From positions 620,001 to 684,000 of the forward strand of contig JAVQMD010000002.1 of the NCBI GenBank assembly GCA_032595675.1: a stretch of DNA of 64,000 bases, written 5' to 3'. Both the position numbers and the translations under genes were made by a program. Below, piece by piece: positions 9,275-18,643 of the stretch. Under the pieces are notes generated by a model. The model was not told the origin of the DNA. It saw nothing but the letters and a program-made list of their open reading frames with translations, and made no database searches. Source of the stretch: Candidatus Electrothrix rattekaaiensis. GTDB taxonomy: Bacteria; Desulfobacterota; Desulfobulbia; Desulfobulbales; Desulfobulbaceae. Position 1 is the stretch's first letter, and each line of letters starts with the position of its first letter.

Positions 9275-12200
9275 ATGAAAATATTCAGCGAAAAAAATAT
9301 CGGTAAACTGATTATTCTTAATTCAAGTCTGGTGGCCCTGCTGATGTGGTTGGGAATTGTGGCGCATACCTTCTGGGATTCTGAAATTAGTCTCAAAATG
9401 GAACTCCTCCAGATGGAGGAAGACTATATAAAAAATAAAAAGATCAGTGTGCGCGAGTCAGTGCTTGATTTTATCCGCAGCATAGATATGCGGGAGAAGA
9501 CGACTCATAACGTGCTGCGGCGCACTTTGAAGGATCAGGTGGAGCAGATCCACTCCATTGCCCTGCATTTATACAAACAGAATGCAGCCACAATGGACAA
9601 AGAATCCTTGGAAAAACTGATTATCGAGACAATTCGACCCATTACCTTTAATAACGGACGGGATTATTTTTTTATCCGCTCCATGTCCGGTATCACCAAA
9701 CTCTGGCCTCCTGACCCTGAGCAGGAGGGCAAAAGTATCTATAATAACAGCAATGAAAACAGGTTGCAGGTTTTCAATAATATGTTTGCCACGGCTCGTC
9801 ATCACGGCAGCGGATTTAATGAATATCTCTGGCCCAAGCCGGGAGAGGATGAAAGCAAACTTTTTCAGAAAATAGCCTATATAAAGCGTTTCGAGCCCTT
9901 TGATTGGTATATGGGATCAGGTGATTATCTGGTTGAGGTTGAACGTGGTGCCAAGCAGCATGTTACAAATATAATTAACCAGCACGCCAGCCGGACAGAT
10001 GACGAGTACATGTTTATCCTGGATCTCCGGAGCATGAAGGGTGGTAAAAAATTCGCCACTATGCTGGTGAATCCTAATCAGGCGGATCCTTTGAATGACA
10101 TCCTCAGTGATGAGGATGACACGCAAAGGGAAAAATTTCGGGAAAAATTCCTCAACGGTCTCAAAGAACATGGTGAGGTTTTTGTCAACTATCGGGATCA
10201 AAAACCAGGGACCGATGAAGTTCGCCGCAAGATGTCCTATTTTAAACTCTACCCGAAATGGAGTTGGATCATTGCTAGAGGCTTTTATTTTGATGATCTG
10301 ATTGCTCAAATAGACCGACTCCAGGAGCAGCATAAAAAGCTTTTTCGCGAAAAGATAAAGATTTCTTTTGCTATTTTATGCTTTATTCTCCTGAGTGCGC
10401 TCTGTATCTCCCTGCTTTTTTCCCATAAAGTTCGAACGCTCTTTCTCTCCTATCGTCAGCGACTGGAAAAATCGAACCGGGAACTGACCAAGGCTATGGA
10501 CAAAGCTCATGCTGCCACTATTGCCAAATCCGAGTTCCTGGCCAATATGAGCCATGAAATCAGAACGCCCATGAACGGCATTATCAATCTCTCAGAATTA
10601 TCCCTGGAAACGGAGCTGACTGATAAGCAGGCTGATTATATGAAAAAGATTCTTTTTTCTTCCAAGAATCTTTTAGAGATAATCAACGATATTCTGGATT
10701 TTTCAAAGATCGAAGCCGGAATGCTTACCATCGAAAAGGTCTATTTTGATCTCCCAGGCCTGTTTGATAAACTCATGCTGATGTTTACTGAGCAGAGCCA
10801 ACGCAAGAAGTTACAACTCACTCTTGATTTGCCCTCGGATCTGCCGGGAAATGTTATCGGTGACCCCATGCGCTTGTATCAGGTGTTGTCCAACCTTATT
10901 GGTAATGCCATTAAATTCACCGAGCAGGGCGAGATTATCGTTTCAGCTGAGGTGGTGCAGCGTAAATTGGAACGTGCGGTTATTCAATTCACTGTGAGTG
11001 ATACTGGTATCGGGATTGCTCAAGAAAAAATAGCCCTCCTTTTTGAATCCTTTACCCAGGCGGATAATTCTACGGCAAGGAAATACGGCGGGACCGGTCT
11101 AGGACTCACGATCTGTAAACGGCTTGTCTCCCTGATGGGTGGCAAGTTGTCCGTGGAGAGTGAGGTGGACAGAGGGAGTAAATTTTCTTTTTCCCTAAGT
11201 TTCGCCCTGAATGGCTTGGGAAAAGAAAATGATAATTCCAGCGGCACAGGAGAAACCGCTGCGGCAATGGCTGCTATCCGCTATGCTCGTATTTTGCTGG
11301 TTGAGGATAATATTATCAACCAGCAGGTGGCCCAAGAAATTCTTGCCAAGGCAAACCTGCATGTTGAAACGGTCAATAACGGAAAAGAAGCGGTTGAGGC
11401 CGTGGCTGCCAGAGATTTTGATGCTGTACTCATGGATATCCAGATGCCAATTATGGATGGTTATGAGGCGACAAGGGTGATTCGTCAGGAGTTGGGAAAA
11501 ACAGATCTGCCCATCTTGGCCATGACTGCCCATGCCGTGAGCGAAGAGCGGGATAAATGCTTCCGGATCGGTATGAATGATCATATTGCCAAGCCGATTA
11601 ATCGAAATACGCTCTTTGTGGCATTAAGTAACTGGATCGGAGAAACTGCTGAACGCCATACTGGAAAACAGGCTGGAAAACAGGCAGCAGGCGTTAACCG
11701 GCTTGCTGCTGCTCCCCAAGAGAGTCATAGGAGTCAGAGTCATACATCAGATCCGCTGAGACAGCTCATTGCTGAGGCAGAGAGAGGGGAGGCACCGACC
11801 GGTATGGATTTTTCTGGAGGGTTGCAGCGTGTTGAAGGGAATGAAAAACTTTATTTGAAGTTACTCAGAAGTTTTTGTCGAGAGCAGAAAGAATCTCTGG
11901 TCAACGTACCAGAACTCGTCGAAAGGGATGATAGGAAAGATGCCAAGCATTTTGCCCATAGTCTCAAAGGGGTTGCTGGAAATATTGGCATGTCGGATTT
12001 GCAGAAATTATCTAGTCGTGCGGAACAAAAAGCGAGTAACGGGACAGCTGAAGAGTTTCAGGAAGTTTTTCAGCAGCTTTTTCAGGAGTTGCGTCAAATT
12101 CTTGCCTATCTTACGCCCCGTCTTGAGGCTTCTGAAGAGCAGGGAAAACAGGAAAAGCAGGACAAAAAGATAGGCACAACCGCTCCGGTGGATGAACATG

Positions 12201-12412
12201 ATCGCCGTAAGGCCCTGTTGTTCCTTCAGCGACTGGCGGTTCTTCTGGAGCAGTCGGATTTTTCTTCGTTACAGTTTTTAGAAGGTAATCAGGATATAGT
12301 AAGGGTTTTGCTGGATGAAGCGTCCTTGTTAAAGCTGACAGGCTATATTGAGGGATTTCATTTTAAGAATGCTCTTAGCTTGATTAATGCAATTATTAAG
12401 GGGCAATCCTGA
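9275..12412 (+). CDS. Hybrid sensor histidine kinase: Cache - HisKA - HATPase - REC - Hpt
   Basis: 1045 residues. First helix at ~10-30, then a ~320-residue extracytoplasmic double Cache region (YFFIRSMSGITKLWPP; DWYMGSGDYL; WSWIIARGFYFDDLI), second helix at ~362-384. HisKA H-box NMSHEIRTPMNG has the phospho-His near residue 427; the ATPase domain shows NLIGNAIKF, DTGIGI and GGTGLGL. The receiver has the acceptor Asp in VLMDIQMPIMDG (~719), then an Hpt domain with HFAHSLKG (His ~893). The final ~90 residues resemble the end of the Hpt protein encoded convergently next door. No effector domain, so output must go to another protein. Ligand unknown; Cache domains usually bind small organic molecules. 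Confidence 0.95.
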   Translation: MKIFSEKNIGKLIILNSSLVALLMWLGIVAHTFWDSEISLKMELLQMEEDYIKNKKISVRESVLDFIRSIDMREKTTHNVLRRTLKDQVEQIHSIALHLYKQNAATMDKESLEKLIIETIRPITFNNGRDYFFIRSMSGITKLWPPDPEQEGKSIYNNSNENRLQVFNNMFATARHHGSGFNEYLWPKPGEDESKLFQKIAYIKRFEPFDWYMGSGDYLVEVERGAKQHVTNIINQHASRTDDEYMFILDLRSMKGGKKFATMLVNPNQADPLNDILSDEDDTQREKFREKFLNGLKEHGEVFVNYRDQKPGTDEVRRKMSYFKLYPKWSWIIARGFYFDDLIAQIDRLQEQHKKLFREKIKISFAILCFILLSALCISLLFSHKVRTLFLSYRQRLEKSNRELTKAMDKAHAATIAKSEFLANMSHEIRTPMNGIINLSELSLETELTDKQADYMKKILFSSKNLLEIINDILDFSKIEAGMLTIEKVYFDLPGLFDKLMLMFTEQSQRKKLQLTLDLPSDLPGNVIGDPMRLYQVLSNLIGNAIKFTEQGEIIVSAEVVQRKLERAVIQFTVSDTGIGIAQEKIALLFESFTQADNSTARKYGGTGLGLTICKRLVSLMGGKLSVESEVDRGSKFSFSLSFALNGLGKENDNSSGTGETAAAMAAIRYARILLVEDNIINQQVAQEILAKANLHVETVNNGKEAVEAVAARDFDAVLMDIQMPIMDGYEATRVIRQELGKTDLPILAMTAHAVSEERDKCFRIGMNDHIAKPINRNTLFVALSNWIGETAERHTGKQAGKQAAGVNRLAAAPQESHRSQSHTSDPLRQLIAEAERGEAPTGMDFSGGLQRVEGNEKLYLKLLRSFCREQKESLVNVPELVERDDRKDAKHFAHSLKGVAGNIGMSDLQKLSSRAEQKASNGTAEEFQEVFQQLFQELRQILAYLTPRLEASEEQGKQEKQDKKIGTTAPVDEHDRRKALLFLQRLAVLLEQSDFSSLQFLEGNQDIVRVLLDEASLLKLTGYIEGFHFKNALSLINAIIKGQS

Positions 12413-12443
12413 GTAGAAAAAAGGGTCGAAAAAAGAGAGAGGG

Positions 12444-13064
12444 TCAAAACGTACGGTTACGGAGTCTGATTCGAAGCATTGCCAGTCTTTCAGCAACCTG
12501 TTTGTATTCAAAAAGGTTGATAGAGGTCTCCCAGCTGTTCACTTCCTCGGCCACCACTGTATCTCCAACGGATTTTTGGAGGGTGACGTAGCTTTCTAAG
12601 GCGTTGAAGTCTCCAACCTGAAGGTAGGCATCAAGCTCGTCCAACAGAGGGAAGAGAATGTCTCGGTCCACATCCTTTCCTGCGGCAGGAGGGGGGTGGG
12701 AGGTATGTTCTTGGTCGTGCAGAAGAGCAGCTATAGATTGAAGAACCGTCTTCAGGATAACAGCAAAGTCTTGTAAGGCATTTTCTGGGTTGCCTCGGGT
12801 AATGGCCGCCTCCAAAGCGGCAGAGGCCTGATAGAGTTCTGTCGCCCCGATGCTCCCGGAAACGCCTTTGGTGGAATGCGCCAGAATGCGCGCTTTTTTT
12901 TCTTCATTATTCGACAGCTTATCTGTGATTTTTTCTGTCAGGTCATGATTGCATTCGGTAAATTTTTTTAGCAGCTTGATGTACAGGTCTTTATTTCCTT
13001 CAAGCTGTTTGATACCAGCTTGAATATTCAGGCAGGGAAGGCTGCGGGGCAATTTTTCCGACAT
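12444..13064 (-). CDS. Stand-alone Hpt (histidine phosphotransfer) protein
   Basis: 206 residues from the ATG at 13064 (the frame continues 19 codons upstream without better support; AGAGGA lies directly ahead). The Hpt domain is at ~5-110 with ILAHSTKGVSGSIG carrying the phospho-His. It aligns over its whole length with the C-terminal quarter of the hybrid kinase encoded convergently at 9275-12412: GIKQLEGNKDLYIKLLKKF here against GLQRVEGNEKLYLKLLRSF there, and the same trailing helical region. Likely a duplicated phosphorelay module that may take phosphate from that kinase or compete with its own Hpt. Confidence 0.85.
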   Translation of the reverse strand: MSEKLPRSLPCLNIQAGIKQLEGNKDLYIKLLKKFTECNHDLTEKITDKLSNNEEKKARILAHSTKGVSGSIGATELYQASAALEAAITRGNPENALQDFAVILKTVLQSIAALLHDQEHTSHPPPAAGKDVDRDILFPLLDELDAYLQVGDFNALESYVTLQKSVGDTVVAEEVNSWETSINLFEYKQVAERLAMLRIRLRNRTF

Positions 13065-13168
13065 TCCTCTTCTCTTTATTATTGAGGGTGATCCCGGTGT
13101 TATTGAAATTTTGAAGAGCAACAGGCTTGGACCTGATCAACGGGAAGGGGTAGGGGAAAACCGTAATG

Positions 13169-13266
13169 TGGCGGAAGTGCATGGGAATCGAACCCACCTG
13201 CCGGGCTGTTCACCCGGCACACCGGATTTGAAGTCCGGGAGGGCCACCAGTGCCCTTTCCACTTCC
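13169..13266 (-). tRNA. selC: tRNA-Sec (anticodon UCA)
   Basis: 98 nt including an encoded CCA. The transcript starts GGAAGTGG and ends CACTTCCGCCA (eight-pair acceptor stem); anticodon stem-loop GGACTTCAAATCC with anticodon TCA; long variable arm GTGCCGGG...CCCGGCA; T loop GGTTCGATTCC. These are the features of bacterial selenocysteine tRNA. The organism should therefore make selenoproteins with SelA, SelB and SelD, none of which are in this window. Confidence 0.97.
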
Positions 13267-13474
13267 AACAGCAGGTCTATAACTAGAATACAATAGAACA
13301 TATAATAACTATTGACCTGAAAAACAACTTATTATTATAATAATCGTATTTTTTCGGATACTGGAAGCTCGACAATATTAACTTTAAGATATATGTTAAG
13401 AGATATTTTTTGTACTGTTTTTTTCCGAGTTTTCTGATTACTTATCAACCACCGAATATAAAAACTGTTTTCTC

Positions 13475-13798
13475 ATGCAATGTAATCAATTAGTTCGCCT
13501 TACCAAGGAATGGTATACACATGTTAAGCAGGAGACCATGGCTCCGGCTCGTATGATGCAGTTCGTTGATCAGCATATTAAAGACTGCGCAATATGTCAG
13601 GAGGATCTTGGGTTGTCTCAAGAGGTCGAAAAGATTAGAGAACATGTCCTGCCTGAATCCAAACTTCCCAGAGCCTTCCGTGCGCCGAATAAAAGTCTCA
13701 CTCCTGAAATTTCTCCGTCTCTCGATGAAGATGAGGAGGGAGATGATAGTGAGGGCAATAATAATCAGGAGGATTCCATAACAGATGGTCTGCTTTGA
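13475..13798 (+). CDS. Small acidic protein with H-x3-C-x2-C motif
   Basis: 107 residues. The N-terminal ~45 residues contain FVDQHIKDCAICQEDL, a His-Cys-Cys pattern like the zinc-binding fold of anti-sigma factors; the C-terminal third is very acidic and probably disordered (DEDEEGDDSEGNNNQEDS). Starts ATG after an AT-rich leader. It precedes the helicase gene by 92 bp. It may be a zinc-dependent regulatory protein, but no sigma factor lies nearby. Function not assignable. Confidence 0.65.
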   Translation: MQCNQLVRLTKEWYTHVKQETMAPARMMQFVDQHIKDCAICQEDLGLSQEVEKIREHVLPESKLPRAFRAPNKSLTPEISPSLDEDEEGDDSEGNNNQEDSITDGLL

Positions 13799-13890
13799 TC
13801 ATTCTTTCCCCATGTTCAGGCGATCACGCATCTTTTTCACTTAATGAAGCTGTATTATTGTTTATCATGCACCGATCGTAATTTTTCTGC

Positions 13891-16071
13891 ATGCGTCTGA
13901 CCGGAGAGCAGGAGGATATCATTCGACATAGCAATGGTCATGCTAGGGTTAGTGCTGTGGCTGGCTCGGGCAAGACAACTGCTATGATAGGTCGGGTCGG
14001 CCATCTTCTTCGGCAAGGAATCGCAGCGGATAAGATTCTGGTGCTCATGTTTAATCGGTCTGCCAGGGTTGTTTTTGCAGAGAGACTGCATCAATCCCTG
14101 CAAGGGACCGATCTCCGGCCTCCGGCGGTTCGCACCTTTCACTCCCTCGGGCTTCGTCTGGTTGAGAGTTTTACAGCTAAGCAGCATCTTCCCCGATATC
14201 GGCTGGTCACTGAAGAGTTTCAATTGGAGAAATTGGCCAGGGAGGCCATGAAAAAATATGCAACAGAAGCCGATGGAGACGAGACTTGGTCTTCCAAAGA
14301 GGGAATTGAGGGCTTTTTGCTCTTTATCGGTATGGTCAAGAGCGATGTGGCGGCCCCGCAGGAAGTTTTTACGGCCTGTGGGTTTGAGGAAAAGCTGTCC
14401 CATTATGTAGGCGCATACAGGGGCTTTGAATCCTTGCGCAAGGCGGCCCGGATCCGTTTTTATCAGGACCTGATTCATGAACCGGTCATGGCTATGCAGC
14501 AGCAACAGGAGCTAGCCGACTGGGTTGCTGACCATGTGGATCATATTATTGTTGATGAATATCAAGATATTAATGAGGTGCAGCAACAGCTCTTAGTTCG
14601 CATTGCCGGGCAACGAGCCCAGGTCATGGTGGTCGGCGATGTGGATCAATGTATCTACGAGTGGCGGGGTGCCAAACCAGAGTATATTGTTTCCCGTTTT
14701 GCTCGTGATTTTCCACGGCCCACGACTTACACCCTGAGCTATAGTTTTCGTTATGGCCATCGGCTTGCCTTGGCAGCCAATCATCTCATCGCCAATAATA
14801 GGCTTAGGGACCGCAAACTCTGTCTAGCTTGGCCCGAAAATCCCGATACCCGTATCACCTGCCTTCCTGAAGGGGAGATACATCCCCTTGTCAAAATCAT
14901 TAAGGATTGGCAAGGGGCAAAGAGAAGGCTTGACGAGGCAGCAGTCCTGGTCAGAATCTATGCCCAGACGGTGCCGGTGGAGTTGGCACTGCTGGAGTAT
15001 AATATTCCCTATCGTCTTGTGGGGTCTGAGGCCGTATTCAGTTGTACAGAGATCAGAGCCTTGCTCGGCTATTTGCGTCTCTGTCAAGGGAGTTTGCAGG
15101 ACGCAGAGGGGCAGGGCTCCGGTTTTGCCACGGTTCTTGCCATGCTCACCAACCCGCATCTCTGGCTGAAAAAAGATCTTCTCCATGCCTTAGCAGAGGA
15201 GATCCTCAAAAAGCCAGGTTCAGCAGGTACTCTGATTGAACACTATGCCGATGAAGCGAGTTCTCCCTATCTTGCTTCCAGGATGTTGGATTTGGCCGAT
15301 GTATGGCGCAAGATGAGGAAAAAGTCGCCGAAAACAAGAGCCTTTACCGTACTGAATACGCTGATTGAAGAGACAGATCTCTATGCCCATTTCCTCTATG
15401 CTTCCCGGCCTCCTGTTGCAGAGAACAAGATCAAAACTTGCCAATCTTTTGTCCGTTTTGCCCGAAATACGGGTTTGAGCGTCAATGATTTCCTGGATGA
15501 AATAGATCAGCTCGCTGATAAGGGGGCGGGTAAGAATTTCTTAGGCGAACAAGACAGCCTCCTCGTCACCTCCATTCATCGAGCCAAGGGCCTGGAATGG
15601 CCCCTAGTGATCTTGCCTAGCTTGGAAGAGGGGGCTGTGCCCTTTCGTCAGGAGAAGGGTGAACAGGAGGTCGAAGATATTGAAGACGAACGCCGTCTTT
15701 TTTATGTCGGCATGACCCGGGCCAAGGAGAAGCTTTGCCTGTTCTATCCTCAGGACCGCCGTTTGGAACGCAGAAAAAAGGCTGGTGATAGCCGTAGCCC
15801 GGTATCAACAGAAAAGGGCCGTTATCCGGCAAGCTGTTTTCTCTATGAAGCAAATCTGGATTTTTCTGATTGCCTGGGAGGGCGTATCCTTGCTGCCGAG
15901 TCTGCAAAGGAAAAAAAGAAGGAAAAAGAGCCTGTGCAGGCGGTTGATCTCACCATCGGGAAGCAGTACCTTAAGGCGGTCAAGACCTCAGTTCGGTTGA
16001 AGCGGAGCAAGAGAGAGAGAAAGAAAAAAGTGAATACCGATCATGACAGCAGCACAAGGCGCAACAAATGA
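13891..16071 (+). CDS. UvrD/Rep-family superfamily 1A DNA helicase
   Basis: 726 residues. Motifs visible in order: Q-motif LTGEQEDIIRH, Walker A VAGSGKTT (~22-29), motif Ia, motif II DEYQDINEVQQ (~220), motif III GDVDQCIYEWRGA (~250), motif IV region SYSFRYGHRLA, motif V SIHRAKGLEWPLVILP (~560) and motif VI RRLFYVGMTRAKEKL (~605). ATP-driven 3'-5' translocase of the DNA repair type. The C-terminal tail is basic (KRSKRERKKK). Its stop overlaps the start of the PqqD-like gene (ATGA), so it shares a transcript with the cassette that follows, although no functional link is known. Confidence 0.93.
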   Translation: MRLTGEQEDIIRHSNGHARVSAVAGSGKTTAMIGRVGHLLRQGIAADKILVLMFNRSARVVFAERLHQSLQGTDLRPPAVRTFHSLGLRLVESFTAKQHLPRYRLVTEEFQLEKLAREAMKKYATEADGDETWSSKEGIEGFLLFIGMVKSDVAAPQEVFTACGFEEKLSHYVGAYRGFESLRKAARIRFYQDLIHEPVMAMQQQQELADWVADHVDHIIVDEYQDINEVQQQLLVRIAGQRAQVMVVGDVDQCIYEWRGAKPEYIVSRFARDFPRPTTYTLSYSFRYGHRLALAANHLIANNRLRDRKLCLAWPENPDTRITCLPEGEIHPLVKIIKDWQGAKRRLDEAAVLVRIYAQTVPVELALLEYNIPYRLVGSEAVFSCTEIRALLGYLRLCQGSLQDAEGQGSGFATVLAMLTNPHLWLKKDLLHALAEEILKKPGSAGTLIEHYADEASSPYLASRMLDLADVWRKMRKKSPKTRAFTVLNTLIEETDLYAHFLYASRPPVAENKIKTCQSFVRFARNTGLSVNDFLDEIDQLADKGAGKNFLGEQDSLLVTSIHRAKGLEWPLVILPSLEEGAVPFRQEKGEQEVEDIEDERRLFYVGMTRAKEKLCLFYPQDRRLERRKKAGDSRSPVSTEKGRYPASCFLYEANLDFSDCLGGRILAAESAKEKKKEKEPVQAVDLTIGKQYLKAVKTSVRLKRSKRERKKKVNTDHDSSTRRNK

Positions 16072-16358
16072 AAATGTCACATAACGATAGAAAGAAAAAG
16101 ATCCTCTTGGAGCCGGATTATCTGCTGGAGCGGATAGATAATGAGGTAACAGTATACCACCCCACCCTCACCACCTCGCTTTACCTGAATGAGACCGGAG
16201 GCCTGATCTGGGAACTCTGTGATGGCCAGAGGAGTACGGCGGATATAATTGACATTTTGGGAGAGATCTACCAGGAAAGTCGCCAACAGGTAGCGGAAGA
16301 CGTGATGAATATCATTGCCCGCTTAGTAGAGAACAACATCGCTCGTCTGCAGGATTGA
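16068..16358 (+). CDS. PqqD-like peptide chaperone (HPr-rel-A system type)
   Basis: 96 residues, the normal PqqD size: winged-helix RiPP recognition-element fold with LYLNETGGLIWELCDGQRSTADIIDIL and a closing helix VAEDVMNIIARLVENNI. PqqD proteins bind the leader of a peptide substrate and present it to a modifying enzyme. Start overlaps the helicase stop by 4 bp. It is followed by an HprK-like kinase and a nucleotidyltransferase, the gene set known as the HPr-rel-A system; the biochemical product of that system is not established. Confidence 0.88.
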   Translation: MKMSHNDRKKKILLEPDYLLERIDNEVTVYHPTLTTSLYLNETGGLIWELCDGQRSTADIIDILGEIYQESRQQVAEDVMNIIARLVENNIARLQD

Positions 16359-16379
16359 GCAGGAGACTGAGTAGAAACT

Positions 16380-17288
16380 ATGCCCCCCCCTCTATATTCT
16401 GTCGACTTTGCCGGACTGTCTGTACCCATCCGTTGCGACAACAGAGAGGCCCTTGCGTTTCTTGATTTCCTCTTTGGAGATCTGCACGGATCGACAAGAG
16501 CCGCCTCTCGTGGCACCTCTCTTCATACAGCGGATACAACAGCGACATTGACAATCACATCTACCGTGGGATGTGCTGAGGGAGAAAAATATACCCTTGC
16601 CGACAGCAGCGGAACCCTGTTTACCGGCAGCCTGAATGTTCAATGTGCTGCCGTTCTTTTTGATCAGGTTATTTTTCATCTGCTCAACCATCTGAAAGAT
16701 GGGGTTGCTCTCCACAGCGGAGCGGTTGTTTATCAGGGTAAAACGATCCTGTTACCGGGGCAAAGCGGCTCCGGCAAGAGTACGGTTTCTGCCTGGCTGA
16801 CCTCTGAACACAGCACCTGTCGCTGTTCTTATCTGACAGATGAACTGGTTGTGCTGCCGGAAAATGCCTCGGACTCGGTTGTTCCCTTTCCGCGCCCCCT
16901 CTGTATCAAGGCAGGGGCCGCCGCTGCTGTTCGAGCAATCATGCCGAAGAATGGCGAAGAACAAATTCTTGCTGATAAACAAGGAGCCTTGGTGCCGCAC
17001 AGACTGCTCAACCCTGATTTTTCCTTCCTTGTTCCGCCCGTCTCTCTGCTTCTTTTTCCGACATATCAGGCTGGTTCTCCTCTCCGAATCGAAAAAATAT
17101 CTCCAGCCCGAACATCGGCCCTGCTCATGACTTGCGATGTCAATGCCCGCAATCTGGCTGATCATGGTTTCCGACAGCTTGTTCAGCTTGCCCGTTCAAT
17201 CCCTGCCTATCGAATCGTTTACAGCAGCTTTGCCGAGTTCAACGAGCAGCTGCCCGACCTTTTGGCCCAGGCAGACCGATCAACATGA
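16380..17288 (+). CDS. HprK-related kinase (HPr-rel-A type)
   Basis: 302 residues. The centre carries VALHSGAVVYQGKTILLPG, then the P-loop GQSGSGKST (~124-132), and YLTDELVVL as the Walker-B-like acidic segment, as in HPr serine kinase C-terminal domains. The N-terminal ~100 residues are poorly conserved. A Shine-Dalgarno AGGAG stands 17 bp ahead of the ATG at 16380. Its stop overlaps the nucleotidyltransferase start by 4 bp. In lasso-peptide clusters, HprK-like kinases phosphorylate a peptide Ser; whether this one acts on a peptide or protein here is inference. Confidence 0.85.
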   Translation: MPPPLYSVDFAGLSVPIRCDNREALAFLDFLFGDLHGSTRAASRGTSLHTADTTATLTITSTVGCAEGEKYTLADSSGTLFTGSLNVQCAAVLFDQVIFHLLNHLKDGVALHSGAVVYQGKTILLPGQSGSGKSTVSAWLTSEHSTCRCSYLTDELVVLPENASDSVVPFPRPLCIKAGAAAAVRAIMPKNGEEQILADKQGALVPHRLLNPDFSFLVPPVSLLLFPTYQAGSPLRIEKISPARTSALLMTCDVNARNLADHGFRQLVQLARSIPAYRIVYSSFAEFNEQLPDLLAQADRST

Positions 17289-18475
17289 TTCGGCAAATCC
17301 TCTCGCTCTGCGCTCGCAATAGCGGCCATCAGGTTATGTACTCCCACCTACTGCGGGCCTTGCACACATTTCAGGCGACAGCAGACGCTGATTCATGGAA
17401 TCGGCTTCTGTACGAGGCTGAACAACAGGGAGTCGCCCCTCTCCTTCATCACCATAGCCAACGAATCGATGTTCAATTTCCTCAAGATTTTCGTCGTCTG
17501 CTGCATAGCCTCTATCTGCGCAGCAGGCAGGCAAATACGGTCCGCAACAGAGCTGTTGCTGAAATTCTCACCCGCTACGACACCGCCAATGTTCCTGTAT
17601 TGACGATTAAGGGCATTGCCCTCTGCAATTTTCTCTATGAAGAACCCGGCTTGCGCCCCATGCGGGATATGGATCTGCTGGTCAGCGAGAGCAATATTGC
17701 CGCTGCACAAGAAATACTTCTTGAGCTTGATTATCTGCCAGCAGAACAGCACGATATCCCTGAAGACTATTACCATCTTCCACCGCTGGTGAAAACGATT
17801 GCCGGGTTGCCGGTAACTATTGAGTTGCACCGCAACCTGCTGCCCTTTCACCCTCGCTATCCACTTTGGCCTCTGGAAAAATCATATGCCGAGAGCCGGG
17901 GTTTTATGATCAACGGCATGACAGCTCGTACCCTTTCTCTTGAAGACACGATGTGGTATGTTTATCTGCACGGTTTTCAGGCTCCCTTGACCTATGAACC
18001 CTTTAGGCTGGTTCATGTTGCGGATATGGTCAGTCTTGTTGAAAAGTATTCTGAGCAGATTAACTGGAAACTCTTGCGGAAACATTGGCCCGTTGCGACC
18101 AATGTACTGTCACGTTTCCACAGCCTGACCCCTTTGCAGGAAGAGGTGATCAGCCGCTGTAACCTCCCTGTTGAAGAGCAGCAGAATCAGGCTGACCACA
18201 TAGCAGGCCAACCCTATCAAGGTTGGCCGCAACGCCTCCTCAAAGATACCAGCAGAGGACAACTCCCTCGGCTTATCCGAGACACCTTGCTGCCGTCCCG
18301 CTGGTGGATGCAACTTTACTATGGTCATCTCAACGGATACGGATATTGGAAAGCCCGTCTTTTTGAACATCCCCGCGAAGTTTGGCGGTGGATAAAGGGT
18401 TATTTACTGCTGTACATGAATACGAAAAAAAAGGAGAAAACAAAAAGCTGTTCCGATGAAACAAGTTTCGATTGA
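17285..18475 (+). CDS. Nucleotidyltransferase family protein (NTP_transf_5 type)
   Basis: 396 residues. The family signature is clear: VLTIKGIALCNFLYEEPGLRPMRDMDLLV (~100-130), with the two catalytic Asp in DMDLLV, followed by PVTIELHRNL (~180), the third conserved acidic segment, and an alpha-helical C-terminal half. Such proteins accompany PqqD and HprK-like proteins in lasso-peptide and HPr-rel-A loci and are thought to transfer nucleotidyl or sugar groups onto a substrate. Coupled to the HprK-like gene by a 4-bp overlap. Confidence 0.88.
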   Translation: MIRQILSLCARNSGHQVMYSHLLRALHTFQATADADSWNRLLYEAEQQGVAPLLHHHSQRIDVQFPQDFRRLLHSLYLRSRQANTVRNRAVAEILTRYDTANVPVLTIKGIALCNFLYEEPGLRPMRDMDLLVSESNIAAAQEILLELDYLPAEQHDIPEDYYHLPPLVKTIAGLPVTIELHRNLLPFHPRYPLWPLEKSYAESRGFMINGMTARTLSLEDTMWYVYLHGFQAPLTYEPFRLVHVADMVSLVEKYSEQINWKLLRKHWPVATNVLSRFHSLTPLQEEVISRCNLPVEEQQNQADHIAGQPYQGWPQRLLKDTSRGQLPRLIRDTLLPSRWWMQLYYGHLNGYGYWKARLFEHPREVWRWIKGYLLLYMNTKKKEKTKSCSDETSFD

Positions 18476-18561
18476 ACATGTTGCCACTTGTACTTTTATG
18501 GGGATGCAGCCGGGCAACTTCCTGTTTTTACGCTATCACCTATTCTTTTTTTTGACGTTTA

Positions 18562-18590
18562 TTGACACCCAGTACCCTTTGCGGGATAAT
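18562..18590 (+). promoter_or_regulatory. Strong sigma-70-type promoter
   Basis: -35 TTGACA at 18562-18567, 17-bp spacer, -10 GATAAT at 18585-18590, only ~50 bp before the next start codon. It gives the Tat-leader protein gene its own promoter, separate from the coupled helicase-to-nucleotidyltransferase operon. Confidence 0.75.
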
Positions 18591-18643
18591 GCGGAGATAA
18601 GCAAAAAAGCTATCTTCAACAAAAAATAATACATAACAAGAGC

